The notes beneath the pieces were generated by a model that was given only the letters and a program-made list of their open reading frames with translations, was not told the origin of the DNA and searched no databases. Shown here in pieces: positions 1 through 8,168 of a stretch of DNA of 64,000 bases. Source of the stretch: PUPG01 sp964463915 (GTDB lineage Bacteria > Bacteroidota > Bacteroidia > Bacteroidales > UBA7960); assembly GCA_964463915.1 (NCBI GenBank), contig CAYXEH010000001.1, forward strand, positions 62,001 to 126,000, given 5' to 3'. Position 1 is the stretch's first letter. Each line of letters begins with the position of its first letter. A program made the translations under genes and the position numbers.

Positions 1-420
1 CTGGCTGCCCGTTTTGGCAGGGTGAGGACACATGCTGTCAGCATCACCATCATGGCCCTGGGTTATTTAAGCATTCTGCAATTCGGATACACCCCTGCAG
101 TCATCTATATGCTGATGGCCATTGTCGGCATCGGCTGGGCTGCCACCATCAGCCTTCCATTCGCCATCATGTCACAGAAAATTTCGCAATCACGGATGGG
201 CCTATACATGGGATTGTTCAACCTTTCTGTGGTACTGCCCCAATTTGTCTCCAGTTTTGGCGTGGGTGAACTGGTCCAGGAAGCAGAAAACAAAGGGGTG
301 ATTTTCATTGTAAGTGCCCTCACTGTTGGCATTTCCGCCCTGCTGTGGTTCTTTGTTAAAGAACCCAAAGATGTATTTACAGAAAACCCGGTCCTGGCAG
401 AACAGGAAAAAGGGGAATAA
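1..420 (+). CDS. MFS sugar transporter, C-terminal fragment (SLC45/maltose-sucrose type)
   Basis: The reading frame is open from base 1, so only the last 139 residues are visible and the true start lies before the window. The fragment has about four hydrophobic segments. One short cytoplasmic loop reads ARFGRVRTH, and the segment MGLYMGLFNLSVVLPQF resembles the C-terminal half of the SLC45-like maltose/sucrose MFS transporters common in Bacteroidota. The likely role is import of a disaccharide or glucose through the inner membrane. The last 20 residues are polar and acidic, as expected for a cytoplasmic tail. It ends about 100 bases before a strong bidirectional hairpin. Family assignment is good; the substrate is inferred only. 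Confidence 0.75.
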   Translation: MAARFGRVRTHAVSITIMALGYLSILQFGYTPAVIYMLMAIVGIGWAATISLPFAIMSQKISQSRMGLYMGLFNLSVVLPQFVSSFGVGELVQEAENKGVIFIVSALTVGISALLWFFVKEPKDVFTENPVLAEQEKGE

Positions 421-519
421 CAGCAGGTAAAGAGGATGCAGCGTTGAGACGGCCACAAATGTGGTAATAGATAATATAGCTACAATGTGGTAACAGGACT
501 GGGGACAAGTAAGGCAATA

Positions 520-560
520 AAAAAACGCTATCCGTTGATATTCAATAGATAGCGTTTTTT
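520..560. terminator. Bidirectional intrinsic terminator
   Basis: A perfect 13-base inverted repeat (AAAAAACGCTATC at 520-532, GATAGCGTTTTTT at 548-560) encloses a 15-base loop. On either strand the transcript ends in a run of U. It can stop the MFS transporter transcript on the plus strand and the tRNA-Pro transcript on the minus strand. Confidence 0.85.
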
Positions 561-565
561 GTAAG

Positions 566-639
566 TCGGGGTGAGAAGACTCGAACTTCCGACCCCTTGC
601 ACCCCATGCAAGTGCGCTAGCCAACTGCGCCACACCCCG
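566..639 (-). tRNA. tRNA-Pro (anticodon GGG)
   Basis: Read on the minus strand, a 74-nt cloverleaf is complete. The acceptor stem is CGGGGTG/CACCCCG with discriminator A, the D arm is GCGC-AGTTGGCTA-GCGC, the anticodon stem is CTTGC/GCAAG with loop ATGGGGT giving anticodon GGG, and the T arm GGAAG-TTCGAGT-CTTCT contains one G-T pair. The 3' CCA is not encoded, which is usual in Bacteroidota. It has its own promoter just upstream and a terminator just downstream. Confidence 0.95.
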
Positions 640-650
640 ATTTTGCTTTG

Positions 651-681
651 CAAAAGTAACACATTACGTTTACCGGACAAA
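651..681 (-). promoter_or_regulatory. Promoter of tRNA-Pro
   Basis: On the minus strand TTTG (678-681) is followed after 19 bases by TACTTTTG (651-658). This matches the Bacteroidota primary sigma pattern TTTG-N19-TAnnTTTG. The predicted start is only a few bases before the tRNA 5' end at 639. Confidence 0.75.
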
Positions 682-696
682 ACTTTTTTAAAAAAT

Positions 697-1254
697 TTAC
701 GGCTTTGGCTTCCACTCGATGTCGCCAATACCGGCATCATGAGCGATTTTTCTGGCCAGCACAAAAAAGTAATCTGACAAACGGTTAAAAAACTGGAGCA
801 CCATTTCATTCACGGCTTCCTGTTCACTGAGTTGAATCACAATTCGCTCTGTGCGTCTACATACACAACGGCACACATGGGCATAAGATACGGCTGGATC
901 CCCCCCAGGAAGTATGAAATGTTTGAGGTCCGGCAGGTATTGATTCATGGCATCTATTTCCTTTTCCAGGAAACGGACATCCTTTTCTGTAATATCAGGC
1001 AGCTCTTCAGATCTGCATCCCTGATCACAAGCCAGTATCGATTCAGCCACAAACACTTTTTCCTGAATGTTCAGCAAAATCGGTTTGTAGGATTCATTCA
1101 TCTCCTGGTCACGCAACAACCCGATAAATGAATTCAATTCATCAGCTGTGCCATAGGCTTCAATTTTCAGATGGTATTTTGGCACGCGGCGTCCTCCAAG
1201 AAGTGAAGTTTCCCCACGGTCGCCGGTTTTTGTATATATTTTCCACTCTGTCAT
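697..1254 (-). CDS. Cob(I)yrinic acid a,c-diamide / cobalamin adenosyltransferase, PduO type
   Basis: This 185-residue protein transfers the adenosyl group of ATP to cob(I)alamin, making coenzyme B12 in the cytoplasm. The N-terminus KIYTKTGDRGETSLLGG is the ATP-binding signature of PduO-type enzymes. The C-terminal half carries the helical-bundle motifs CRCVCRRTERIV and NRLSDYFFVLAR. Length is normal for the family. A start 20 codons further upstream is possible, but the chosen ATG places the family signature within the first residues and has GGAGAAAG upstream. It lies between tRNA-Pro and an ABC ATPase on the same strand, 78 bases from the latter. No cobalamin riboswitch is apparent. Confidence 0.9.
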   Translation of the reverse strand: MTEWKIYTKTGDRGETSLLGGRRVPKYHLKIEAYGTADELNSFIGLLRDQEMNESYKPILLNIQEKVFVAESILACDQGCRSEELPDITEKDVRFLEKEIDAMNQYLPDLKHFILPGGDPAVSYAHVCRCVCRRTERIVIQLSEQEAVNEMVLQFFNRLSDYFFVLARKIAHDAGIGDIEWKPKP

Positions 1255-1332
1255 ACACTTTCTTTCTCCGGGTATAAAAAAATAAATCGCATAGAAATTC
1301 GCTGGCGACAACAACTATATTACAGGCATTGA

Positions 1333-2061
1333 TTACACTTCAGCTGACTTTGTTTGCTCCAGGGTAACCACTTCCATGTTTTTTTCGTCTGATTCGATCA
1401 GCCCGTCACGCAGGCGGATGATGCGATGGGCATGCAATGCGATATCTTCCTCGTGCGTAACCAGAATAATCGTATTCCCGGCATTATGGATATCCTGCAG
1501 CAATCCCATTATTTCGATGGATGTCTTTGTGTCCAGGTTTCCGGTAGGCTCATCGGCAAGAATGATAGAAGGATTATTGACCAGGGCCCTGGCTACCGCC
1601 ACCCGCTGCCGCTGTCCACCTGACAATTCATTGGGCCGGTGATGGGTCCGGTCTGAAAGCCCGACCTGTTCCATCACCTCCTCTGCCCGACGGAGTCGGT
1701 CATTCCGGGTCTGACCGGCATATACCAGTGGCAGAGCCACATTATCCAGGGCGGTACTTCTGGGCAACAGGTTAAAGGTCTGAAATACAAAACCAATTTC
1801 CTTGTTTCTGATCTCAGCCAATTCATTATCCTGTAATTTGCTGACATCTTTACCATTGAGGAAATAACTTCCACTGGTCGGGGTGTCGAGGCATCCCAGT
1901 ATATTCATCAGTGTGGATTTGCCGGATCCGGACGGCCCCATCAGTGCCACATATTCATTGCGATGGATTGATACGGAAACTCCGCGAAGCGCGCGTACGA
2001 TTTCCATACCAACTTTATAGTTTTTGTGGATGGAAGTAAGACGAATGATTTCTTCTGACAT
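1333..2061 (-). CDS. ABC transporter ATP-binding protein, LolD/MacB family
   Basis: This 242-residue ATPase has a complete nucleotide-binding domain: Walker A GPSGSGKST, a Q-loop in FVFQTFNLLPR, signature LSGGQRQRV, Walker B IILADEPTGNLD and the switch His in LVTHEED. This is the LolD/FtsE/MacB subfamily, which powers FtsX-type permeases that move lipoproteins or peptides, or act as mechanotransmitters. No permease gene is adjacent; the nearest FtsX-type permease in this window is about 15 kb away on the same strand. An upstream in-frame start would add 19 hydrophobic residues. The ATG chosen gives MSEEIIRLTSIHKNYK, the usual start. A short acidic C-terminal tail follows the ATPase core. Confidence 0.9.
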   Translation of the reverse strand: MSEEIIRLTSIHKNYKVGMEIVRALRGVSVSIHRNEYVALMGPSGSGKSTLMNILGCLDTPTSGSYFLNGKDVSKLQDNELAEIRNKEIGFVFQTFNLLPRSTALDNVALPLVYAGQTRNDRLRRAEEVMEQVGLSDRTHHRPNELSGGQRQRVAVARALVNNPSIILADEPTGNLDTKTSIEIMGLLQDIHNAGNTIILVTHEEDIALHAHRIIRLRDGLIESDEKNMEVVTLEQTKSAEV

Positions 2062-2099
2062 GGAGAGGGATAAGATTAGTGAACAGGTTACATGAACGA

Positions 2100-2107
2100 C
2101 AAAGGTA
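2100..2107 (-). promoter_or_regulatory. Candidate -7 promoter element (TACCTTTG) for the LolD-like ATPase
   Basis: TACCTTTG on the minus strand fits TAnnTTTG and lies 39 bases before the ATG. No good TTTG occurs 19-20 bases upstream, so the call is weak. The rest of the 232-base gap up to the redoxin gene shows nothing else clear. Confidence 0.35.
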
Positions 2108-2293
2108 TATAATTTCAAAAATCAACGATGGTTTTTTGATGAACGGATTTAATTCCCCGGCGGTTCTTACTGTTGCCCATAAAAACCTGAGGCCAGACCC
2201 GCAAACAGTCAGGCAGGAAGGAATCCGGTTTTGCAGCATTCATCATCAAAGTGGGATATGAAGCGGTATCAGGTCATAAAAAGCTTCTTTCGA

Positions 2294-2893
2294 TCAATCA
2301 CGGACCTTAATGGTACAACCAATGGCCCTGGTAAATTCAGGATCCGGCCGCTCACCGGCGAGCAATGCATCAATGGCATTGGCCAGGAAAGGTTCTTCCA
2401 CAGCAGATGCATCCCGGTAATTGTCATCAATGGCTCCAATATAAGCCACCCTGAATTGATCTCCCTCTTTTTCCAGAAGAAATACATGGGGCGTGCGCGT
2501 AGCACCATACTCGGGATAAATGAGCTGATCTGCATCCAGAAGGTAATCAAACGGAAAGTTCTTTTCTTCCACACGTTCAATCATTTTGGTATAAGAATCT
2601 CTGGGTTCAGCAATGGAGTCATTCGAATTTACGGCAACCACAGGGAACCCCCGGGGAGCGTATGTATTGTGCAGCTCAATCATCCTGTCTTCGTAAGCCA
2701 CTACATAGGGACAGTGGTTACAGGAAAAGATCAAAACGATTCCTTCTGCATCTTCGTAATCAGCCATGGAAACAAAATTGCCATCCACATTCAACAATCG
2801 AAAATCCGTGGCAACGTCGCCAACCTCGTAACCCTGAGCGAATAAGCCGGTACCAAACATACCCGTCAATAATAGCAAAAAGATCTTTTTCAT
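2294..2893 (-). CDS. Secreted thioredoxin-like / redoxin-domain protein
   Basis: This 199-residue protein starts with a signal peptide (MKKIFLLLLTGMFGTGLFAQ) and should be exported to the periplasm. The rest is a redoxin/AhpC-TSA-like thioredoxin fold with active-site CNHC at Cys58-Cys61, directly followed by Pro as in this subgroup. A cis-Pro candidate lies in the GATRTPHVFLL segment. Proteins with CNHCP are annotated as thiol-disulfide or peroxiredoxin-like enzymes of uncertain substrate. It sits 26 bases downstream of the TlpA-like gene on the same strand, so the two probably form an operon for extracytoplasmic thiol chemistry. Confidence 0.85.
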   Translation of the reverse strand: MKKIFLLLLTGMFGTGLFAQGYEVGDVATDFRLLNVDGNFVSMADYEDAEGIVLIFSCNHCPYVVAYEDRMIELHNTYAPRGFPVVAVNSNDSIAEPRDSYTKMIERVEEKNFPFDYLLDADQLIYPEYGATRTPHVFLLEKEGDQFRVAYIGAIDDNYRDASAVEEPFLANAIDALLAGERPDPEFTRAIGCTIKVRD

Positions 2894-2919
2894 TGTTCTA
2901 GAGTTTGGTTAATAAAGAT

Positions 2920-3429
2920 TTATTGGATTAGGGGTAACACCAGTTCTTCAAGTTCTTCAAATTCAAACTCCCTTTCATGAAAACTACGGTAGCCCGATGA
3001 GTAAATTACCGTTGCAGGAATTGCGCCGCTCCACTCATCACTAACCAGGGGGATCCAGCGGTTTGAATTCGGGTCATCAAGTAATATCACCTCGCTTTGT
3101 AAATCCAGTCGTTCCAAAAACGGAAGTACCCGGTCATCGATCAGATCCGGGTTGTCGAGACTCACCAGAATCACCTTTACCTTCTGGCCGCTGTATGTTT
3201 CGTTTAATTGCTCAAAGGCCGGGAGTTCCCTGACACATGGCGCACACCAGGTTGCCCAGAAATTGATCACATAAATCGAATCGTTGTGCATTTCCAGGCG
3301 CGGGGAAAAAGTGTCGAAGTCCATCACCTCAATGTCTTTGCCTTCATCTGAGGCGGGCAAGCCATGCGTCAGTGAGAGATTCAGCAAAGTAAGAAACATC
3401 AGCATTATAATTGTTCCGATATACTTCAT
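2920..3429 (-). CDS. TlpA-like thioredoxin domain protein (periplasmic)
   Basis: This 169-residue protein has an N-terminal hydrophobic signal or anchor (residues 4-22) and a single TlpA/ResA-like thioredoxin domain. The motif NFWATWCAPC gives redox cysteines Cys62 and Cys65, and the cis-Pro loop is GAIPATVIY. Such proteins reduce or shuffle disulfides in the periplasm, for example during cytochrome c maturation, but no cytochrome genes are nearby. It is immediately upstream of the second exported redoxin gene. A 257-base non-coding stretch separates it from rny. Confidence 0.85.
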   Translation of the reverse strand: MKYIGTIIMLMFLTLLNLSLTHGLPASDEGKDIEVMDFDTFSPRLEMHNDSIYVINFWATWCAPCVRELPAFEQLNETYSGQKVKVILVSLDNPDLIDDRVLPFLERLDLQSEVILLDDPNSNRWIPLVSDEWSGAIPATVIYSSGYRSFHEREFEFEELEELVLPLIQ

Positions 3430-3633
3430 AAGCCCGGATCCATATTTAACAATTTAAAATGACAGGACAATATACCTGATACCCGCAGCAGCTGTAAGGA
3501 TTCATTTATAGTAAACAGCAAGCAGGAATTTTTGTTTACTGAAGGGCCGTATCATATGGTGACTATAGGCTGAAAACAAAAAAGGTAAAAACCGTGATAT
3601 TCGATTTCTACCTTTCCTGAGTGTATGGTAAAG

Positions 3634-3666
3634 CCCGGTAAGTAAAAGCGGTAAACTGTACCGGGG
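3634..3666 (-). terminator. Hairpin downstream of rny
   Basis: CCCGGTA (3634-3640) and TACCGGG (3659-3665) can form a 7-bp stem about 20 bases after the rny stop. A second weak repeat, AAAGGTA/TACCTTT (3581-3615), is followed on the minus strand by a T-rich run. Either could end the rny transcript; neither is a textbook terminator. Confidence 0.35.
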
Positions 3667-3686
3667 GGCGATCTCACGTATACCCG

Positions 3687-5246
3687 CTATTTGGCATAGG
3701 CCACAGCCCTTGTTTCACGAATAACGGTGATCTTGATCTGGCCGGGATAAGTCATCTCGGTCTGGATTTTCTTGCTTAGATCCTGGGAGATCTGGTCTGC
3801 CTCCGCATCGGTGATCTTCTCGCTTCCCACAATTACCCGCAATTCACGGCCTGCCTGTATGGCATATGTTTTCACCACACCCGGGTAAGACAAAGCGAGT
3901 TCCTCCAGGTCATTGAGGCGCTTAATGTAAGATTCAACAACTTCACGGCGGGCCCCCGGACGGGCGCCTGAAATGGAGTCGCATATCTGGATGATAGGTG
4001 AGATCAGGCTTTCCATATCCACCTCATCGTGGTGCGAACCAATGGCATTACATACTTCAGGCTTTTCTTTATACTTTTCCGCCAGTTTCATTCCAAGAAC
4101 AGCATGGGGCAACTCAGGCTCATTATCCGGTACCTTCCCAATATCATGCAATAAGGCCGCACGTTTGGCAACTTTGGGATTCAGGCCAAGTTCAGCGGCC
4201 ATGGTTGCAGCAAGATTAGCCACTTCCTTGGAATGCTGAAGCAGGTTCTGCCCGTAGGAAGAACGGTACTTCATTCGACCCACCAATCTGACAAGTTCAT
4301 GGTGCATCCCGTGTATACCCAGGTCAATCGTGGTACGTTTGCCTATTTCTATGATCTCCTGCTCAATCTGTTTCTGGGTCTTGGCAACGACTTCTTCAAT
4401 CCGCGCGGGATGAATACGCCCATCAGTAACCAGTTTATGCAGAGATAAACGGGCGATCTCACGTCGAACAGGGTCAAACCCACTCAGGATGATGGCCTCC
4501 GGTGTATCATCCACGATGATCTCTACACCGGTAGCAGCTTCCAGGGCCCGTATGTTACGGCCCTCACGTCCGATGACTCTTCCCTTGATCTCATCGCTTT
4601 CGATCGGAAATACCGAAACGGAGTTTTCAATGGCGACTTCCGTTGCAGTCCGCTGAAGAGACTGAATGACCAGTTTTCTAGATTCCATATTGGCGGTCAG
4701 TTTGGCCTCTTCCATTATTTCCCTGATATAAGATTGTGCATCAGACTGAGCTTCCTGTTTGAGTGTTTCCACAAGCTGAAGTTTCGCTTCCTGTGCAGAC
4801 ATGCCGCTGATGCTTTCCAGTTCCTCAAGCTGTCTCTTATAGGTTTTATCCAGATCTGTCTGCTTGTTATTAAGGATTTCAAGCTGATTATTCAGATTCT
4901 CACGGATTGCTTTGACTTCGGTCTGTTTCCGACTGAGTTCTTCCATCTTTTGGGAAAAGGAAGACTCCTTCTGCTTGAGTTTGTTTTCAGCCTGAGATAG
5001 CTGATGGTTCTTTTCGGCAACATACTTTTCATGTTCGGCCTTCAACTGCAAAAACTTTTCTTTTGCCTGAAGTATTTTCTCTTTTTTCAGCACCTCTGCC
5101 TCCGAGGTGGCTTCTTTGAGTATCTGGTTACTCTTGCGCAAAACAGATTTACGCAATACAGTGCCGGCTATCAGCACACCGAGTCCCAGCGATATGGCCG
5201 AAATGACAACAATTAGAATCACGTTGACATTAAATAATAGGATCAT
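3687..5246 (-). CDS. rny: Ribonuclease Y
   Basis: This 519-residue membrane-anchored endoribonuclease starts mRNA decay. The order is typical: an N-terminal transmembrane helix (about residues 8-30), a long coiled coil rich in K, E and Q (about 35-200), a KH domain with GRVIGREGRNIRALE, and an HD domain with metal-binding HD in ALLHDIGK and a second His pair in GSHHDE. The C-terminal segment GELRVIVGSEKI-like and YPGQIKITVIRE closes the protein as in the family. Length is normal. It lies directly downstream of the 6S RNA candidate and zapA, an order I recognise from other Bacteroidota. Confidence 0.97.
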   Translation of the reverse strand: MILLFNVNVILIVVISAISLGLGVLIAGTVLRKSVLRKSNQILKEATSEAEVLKKEKILQAKEKFLQLKAEHEKYVAEKNHQLSQAENKLKQKESSFSQKMEELSRKQTEVKAIRENLNNQLEILNNKQTDLDKTYKRQLEELESISGMSAQEAKLQLVETLKQEAQSDAQSYIREIMEEAKLTANMESRKLVIQSLQRTATEVAIENSVSVFPIESDEIKGRVIGREGRNIRALEAATGVEIIVDDTPEAIILSGFDPVRREIARLSLHKLVTDGRIHPARIEEVVAKTQKQIEQEIIEIGKRTTIDLGIHGMHHELVRLVGRMKYRSSYGQNLLQHSKEVANLAATMAAELGLNPKVAKRAALLHDIGKVPDNEPELPHAVLGMKLAEKYKEKPEVCNAIGSHHDEVDMESLISPIIQICDSISGARPGARREVVESYIKRLNDLEELALSYPGVVKTYAIQAGRELRVIVGSEKITDAEADQISQDLSKKIQTEMTYPGQIKITVIRETRAVAYAK

Positions 5247-5273
5247 ATCACAATTGGTTTGTGTTTAATAAAT

Positions 5274-5481
5274 AAAAAAACCCGCATTGAATTCAATGAG
5301 GTTTTGAGAAACCCCGGGATACATGATTAGGGGGTCAGGATCGTTCGAACTTCCACTGCCCTTTACAGGGTATTGCCGGTTTCCCGGCAATATTGAGGCC
5401 TGTTCTAGAGACCCTGAAACTTACCCTAAATTTTAGTAGTGTTGAGTTTCTAAAACGTACATTTGAATTAATGCGGGTTGT
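5274..5481 (-). ncRNA. ssrS: 6S RNA (SsrS) candidate between zapA and rny
   Basis: The gap between zapA and rny folds as one long irregular rod of about 200 nt on the minus strand. The closing stem pairs AACCCGCATT-AATTCAA (5463-5480 side) with TTGAATTCAATGCGGGTT (5279-5296 side). Next comes a stem from 5301-5312 with 5446-5456, then a less paired middle with TAGGG/CCCTA, and a 9-bp terminal hairpin (5371-5379 with 5384-5392). The 3' end runs into seven U residues. This closing stem, central bubble and apical hairpin is the 6S RNA shape, which sequesters RNA polymerase. The position between zapA and rny is where 6S RNA is annotated in many Bacteroidota (from memory). No search was run. Confidence 0.75.
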
Positions 5482-5501
5482 ATCGAAATATTTTCAAAGA
5501 G

Positions 5502-5801
5502 CTATTGGCTTTTTCCCAACAATTTGCTTTCCAGCAAATGATCAACTTCCTCCAGTTCCTGTTTCAGCTTTTGATGTTGTGCCGCCGAACCGGATAATCG
5601 TAAACATTCGACAGCAAATTGCAGATTCACCATTGCCAGCAGATCCTGCGTGTCCCGAAAAGCATAATTACCGGCATATTCTTTCATCTTCTCATCTACC
5701 AACTTCGCTGCCTTTCTGAAGGTTTCTTCTTCAGCCTGGCTGCTGACAGCTAGTCTGTAAGGACGTTCTGCAATTATAACTGATATCAGTTGATCTTTCA
5801 T
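5502..5801 (-). CDS. zapA: Cell division protein ZapA
   Basis: This 99-residue protein fits ZapA, which bundles FtsZ filaments at the division ring. It has the N-terminal beta segment KDQLISVIIAERPYRLAV, followed by helices with EEETFRKAAKLVDEKM and a C-terminal coiled coil ending in a leucine-rich tail. An in-frame ATG 13 codons earlier gives an unlikely extension that nearly reaches the upstream gene; the chosen start gives the normal family N-terminus. It is 11 bases downstream of a coiled-coil gene, so the two are probably co-translated. Confidence 0.9.
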   Translation of the reverse strand: MKDQLISVIIAERPYRLAVSSQAEEETFRKAAKLVDEKMKEYAGNYAFRDTQDLLAMVNLQFAVECLRLSGSAAQHQKLKQELEEVDHLLESKLLGKSQ

Positions 5802-5812
5802 ACAAGCTGTGC

Positions 5813-6100
5813 TTACCTGTTGTTTAAAAGCACACGACATTTCTCGATTTCCCGCAAAAGTTCATTCACTTTTTGCACGGCTTTTACGGAATCACTATCA
5901 CCAAGACCTTTTATCAGCTGTTCGCGAGTCACCGCTGTTTCCAGCTGATTAATCCTTTTATCACGATCGGAAAGCACCTCCTCCAGTTGTTTCTTTTCTT
6001 CCTCCAGGTCACTTATCCGGTTTTTTAAATCCGTATTGCTGATTAGCAATCGTTTTACCTTGTTACGGATCGCTTCAACGATCAGTGATAGTTCATCCAT
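5813..6100 (-). CDS. Small coiled-coil protein upstream of zapA (ZapB-like role inferred)
   Basis: This 95-residue protein is almost wholly helical, with heptad-like leucines between residues 5 and 60 (KVKRLLISNTDLKNRISDLE) and a polar C-terminus. It has no signal peptide or catalytic motif. Small coiled-coil proteins are commonly found immediately upstream of zapA in Bacteroidota, and a role in division, similar to ZapB, is an inference from position. The start is supported by a promoter candidate about 27 bases upstream. Confidence 0.7.
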   Translation of the reverse strand: MDELSLIVEAIRNKVKRLLISNTDLKNRISDLEEEKKQLEEVLSDRDKRINQLETAVTREQLIKGLGDSDSVKAVQKVNELLREIEKCRVLLNNR

Positions 6101-6126
6101 CCTGTCAAAGACATTTTAGCCTAATA

Positions 6127-6159
6127 CAAATGTACAATTTTTTCTGTCATTTGCATCAA
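6127..6159 (-). promoter_or_regulatory. Promoter candidate for the coiled-coil - zapA (- 6S - rny) unit
   Basis: On the minus strand TTG (6157-6159) precedes TACATTTG (6127-6134) with a 22-base spacer. The -7 element fits TAnnTTTG exactly; the -33 element is minimal. Confidence 0.5.
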
Positions 6160-6276
6160 CATTTTTTTAACGCTGAAAGGCATAACATTGTTTTGATCCC
6201 GGCGAAATATTCAACAAACTGCATCACAGATGACGACACCAGTCATTGAGAGTAATGCACAGGTGTCTGCCCGGGA

Positions 6277-8151
6277 TTAATGGATATGATAATGGGAGGC
6301 ATCCCGACGGAGTTCGGGGGAAGGTAAAGAAATACGTAACCGAAATCCGGCCTCCTTTTCAAGATAAAACTCCCCGTTGAGCTGTTCCTCCACCAGCATT
6401 TCTGCAAGCTGGATTTCCTGGCAACCGTGAGATGTTTCGGGTTGCTCTACCGGCCATGAAAACCCGGGAAAGAAGATCAGTAAACAACAGTGGTTTTCCT
6501 TATCCTCCCATAAACGGATATCTATTTTCGATTTCAGGCCATACCCTGTTTCACACTTGTTAGCAGAATAATTGCAATTGCAGAGATAACTAAAAATCTC
6601 GTTTATAGCCAGGCCAAGAGGCAAGGCCTGTTCAACCGGCAGCATGACCTCCTCAGCCCTGATTGAAAAACAAGAATCTCTTTTACTGTTCACCCCCATA
6701 AGGTAATCAAAACGATCTGTCAGATCTGACAAAAAGCCTTTCAGGGTTACACTACCGTAGTTAATTTCAGTGGAAACGCATTCATGAACCATTAAAAGGG
6801 CCCTGATCCGTTGATGCAAAGCGGCCAGGTTATTACATTCATGCGGAATTTTCTCCGATTTAAAACTATTGCCAATGAGTGATAAGAAAATTTTTAGATT
6901 CTTTTTAACACGGTGGTGAATCTCCTCAAGCATCACCTCCATTTCGGCAATCTCATTTTTTATGGTTTGCTCGATGTGCATCCTCTCATTCATTCTATAT
7001 TGCGCCTCCCTGACCGACTGTGCAACCTCCCGGGTACGTTCTTCAGTTTCTGCTTCAAGAACCCGGCTCTCATTACGGATGGTTTCTTCCATCAGGATAC
7101 GTTGCCTGACTTCCTCTTCAAGGGCCATGGCTGATCGCATATCTTCCCCATAGATCACGATTCCATGAGAATCACCAAATCTGTCTGATAATTCCGTACA
7201 ATAAACACTGACAGGAATAGCTTCCTGGTCAGAAGGCCGGATATGCATCACAGAAGGTCCTGAATGACCGGTACGCCTCCCCCGGCGTATAAGAGTTTCC
7301 AGGGCATCTCCGTTATCAAAAAAATCAACCAGTTTGCATCCCTTCACCTGATTATACGAGCGCCCCAGAATATGTACACTAAACATATTTGCATAAACAA
7401 TCTGACCCTCTTCATCACAGAAAAAGACGAGCTGCTGCAATTCCTCCATCAGCCTCCGCGCGCTCTCGGAAGGAAGAGGAGAATAAAGATGATATTTCAG
7501 GTACCCGAATGTCAACCCAATACACAGGGGGAAAAAAAACACATGGGGCAATTTCAGGTGAACCGACCCTGTGATGGCCGGAAGGAAATAATCAAACCAA
7601 AGTATGAAGAAAATAGCCAGCAGCAATGTGTAAAAAGCAAGCTGATATTGTTTCCGTTCTCCGGTCCGGTGCAAACCTCGCTGCCAACGCGAAAGCATTG
7701 TAAAAAGTCTTCCCCCGGCAATTGTCATCATCAGGTATAAAGCATAAGAGGCCAATTCAAAAAACAACCTCCGCTCCTCCTCTCCGGTCCGGAGTAGAAG
7801 AATAAGTTCCAGAACAAACATAAACAGGAAAGCAAAACCAGACAACAATAATCCCTGATTCCAAAACCGGTGGTTTTTATCGGGAAGTGAAGTCAGCAAT
7901 GCGAAAAAACGCACAAGCATGTATGGAAGCAGAGATAACCCGGCAAGTACAATCAACTCCCAGATCGCAGCATGATTTTCAAGTCGTGACAAATAGGTAA
8001 ATGACAATGTCAGTGACCAGAAACCAAAATACATAGTGAGACCGGAAAACCAGCGATTAAATTTTGCCTCGGGATTTTTCCAAAGCAGGTAAAGCCCTGT
8101 CTGAAAGTAGAACAGGGTAACCAGCAAAGAAAAAAACAATACCCATTGCAT
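6277..8151 (-). CDS. Membrane sensor histidine kinase homologue with degenerate ATPase domain
   Basis: This 624-residue protein has seven N-terminal transmembrane helices (about residues 1-225), a PAS domain (about 235-345), a coiled coil and a HisKA_2-type dimerisation region with EEIHHRVKKNL, His413 being the expected phospho-acceptor. The C-terminal ATPase domain is eroded. The N-box reads NEIFSYL instead of NELLTNAL, no DNGxG motif can be found (the place reads FFPGFSWP), and no GxGL motif follows. Its tandem neighbour, with the same architecture and intact motifs, lies 17 bases upstream. The protein may be a pseudokinase that senses or takes phosphate from the partner; that is inference. 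No response regulator is adjacent. Confidence 0.85.
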   Translation of the reverse strand: MQWVLFFSLLVTLFYFQTGLYLLWKNPEAKFNRWFSGLTMYFGFWSLTLSFTYLSRLENHAAIWELIVLAGLSLLPYMLVRFFALLTSLPDKNHRFWNQGLLLSGFAFLFMFVLELILLLRTGEEERRLFFELASYALYLMMTIAGGRLFTMLSRWQRGLHRTGERKQYQLAFYTLLLAIFFILWFDYFLPAITGSVHLKLPHVFFFPLCIGLTFGYLKYHLYSPLPSESARRLMEELQQLVFFCDEEGQIVYANMFSVHILGRSYNQVKGCKLVDFFDNGDALETLIRRGRRTGHSGPSVMHIRPSDQEAIPVSVYCTELSDRFGDSHGIVIYGEDMRSAMALEEEVRQRILMEETIRNESRVLEAETEERTREVAQSVREAQYRMNERMHIEQTIKNEIAEMEVMLEEIHHRVKKNLKIFLSLIGNSFKSEKIPHECNNLAALHQRIRALLMVHECVSTEINYGSVTLKGFLSDLTDRFDYLMGVNSKRDSCFSIRAEEVMLPVEQALPLGLAINEIFSYLCNCNYSANKCETGYGLKSKIDIRLWEDKENHCCLLIFFPGFSWPVEQPETSHGCQEIQLAEMLVEEQLNGEFYLEKEAGFRLRISLPSPELRRDASHYHIH

Positions 8152-8168
8152 AACTGACTGCGCTATAA

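Noticed and set aside
2231..2845. A 204-codon plus-strand frame opposite the redoxin gene.
   Set aside because: The minus-strand frame has a signal peptide and CNHC motif; the plus frame has no recognisable content.
5393..5719. A 108-codon plus-strand frame across the zapA end and the 6S region.
   Set aside because: It runs opposite zapA and through a highly structured RNA region; no protein resemblance.
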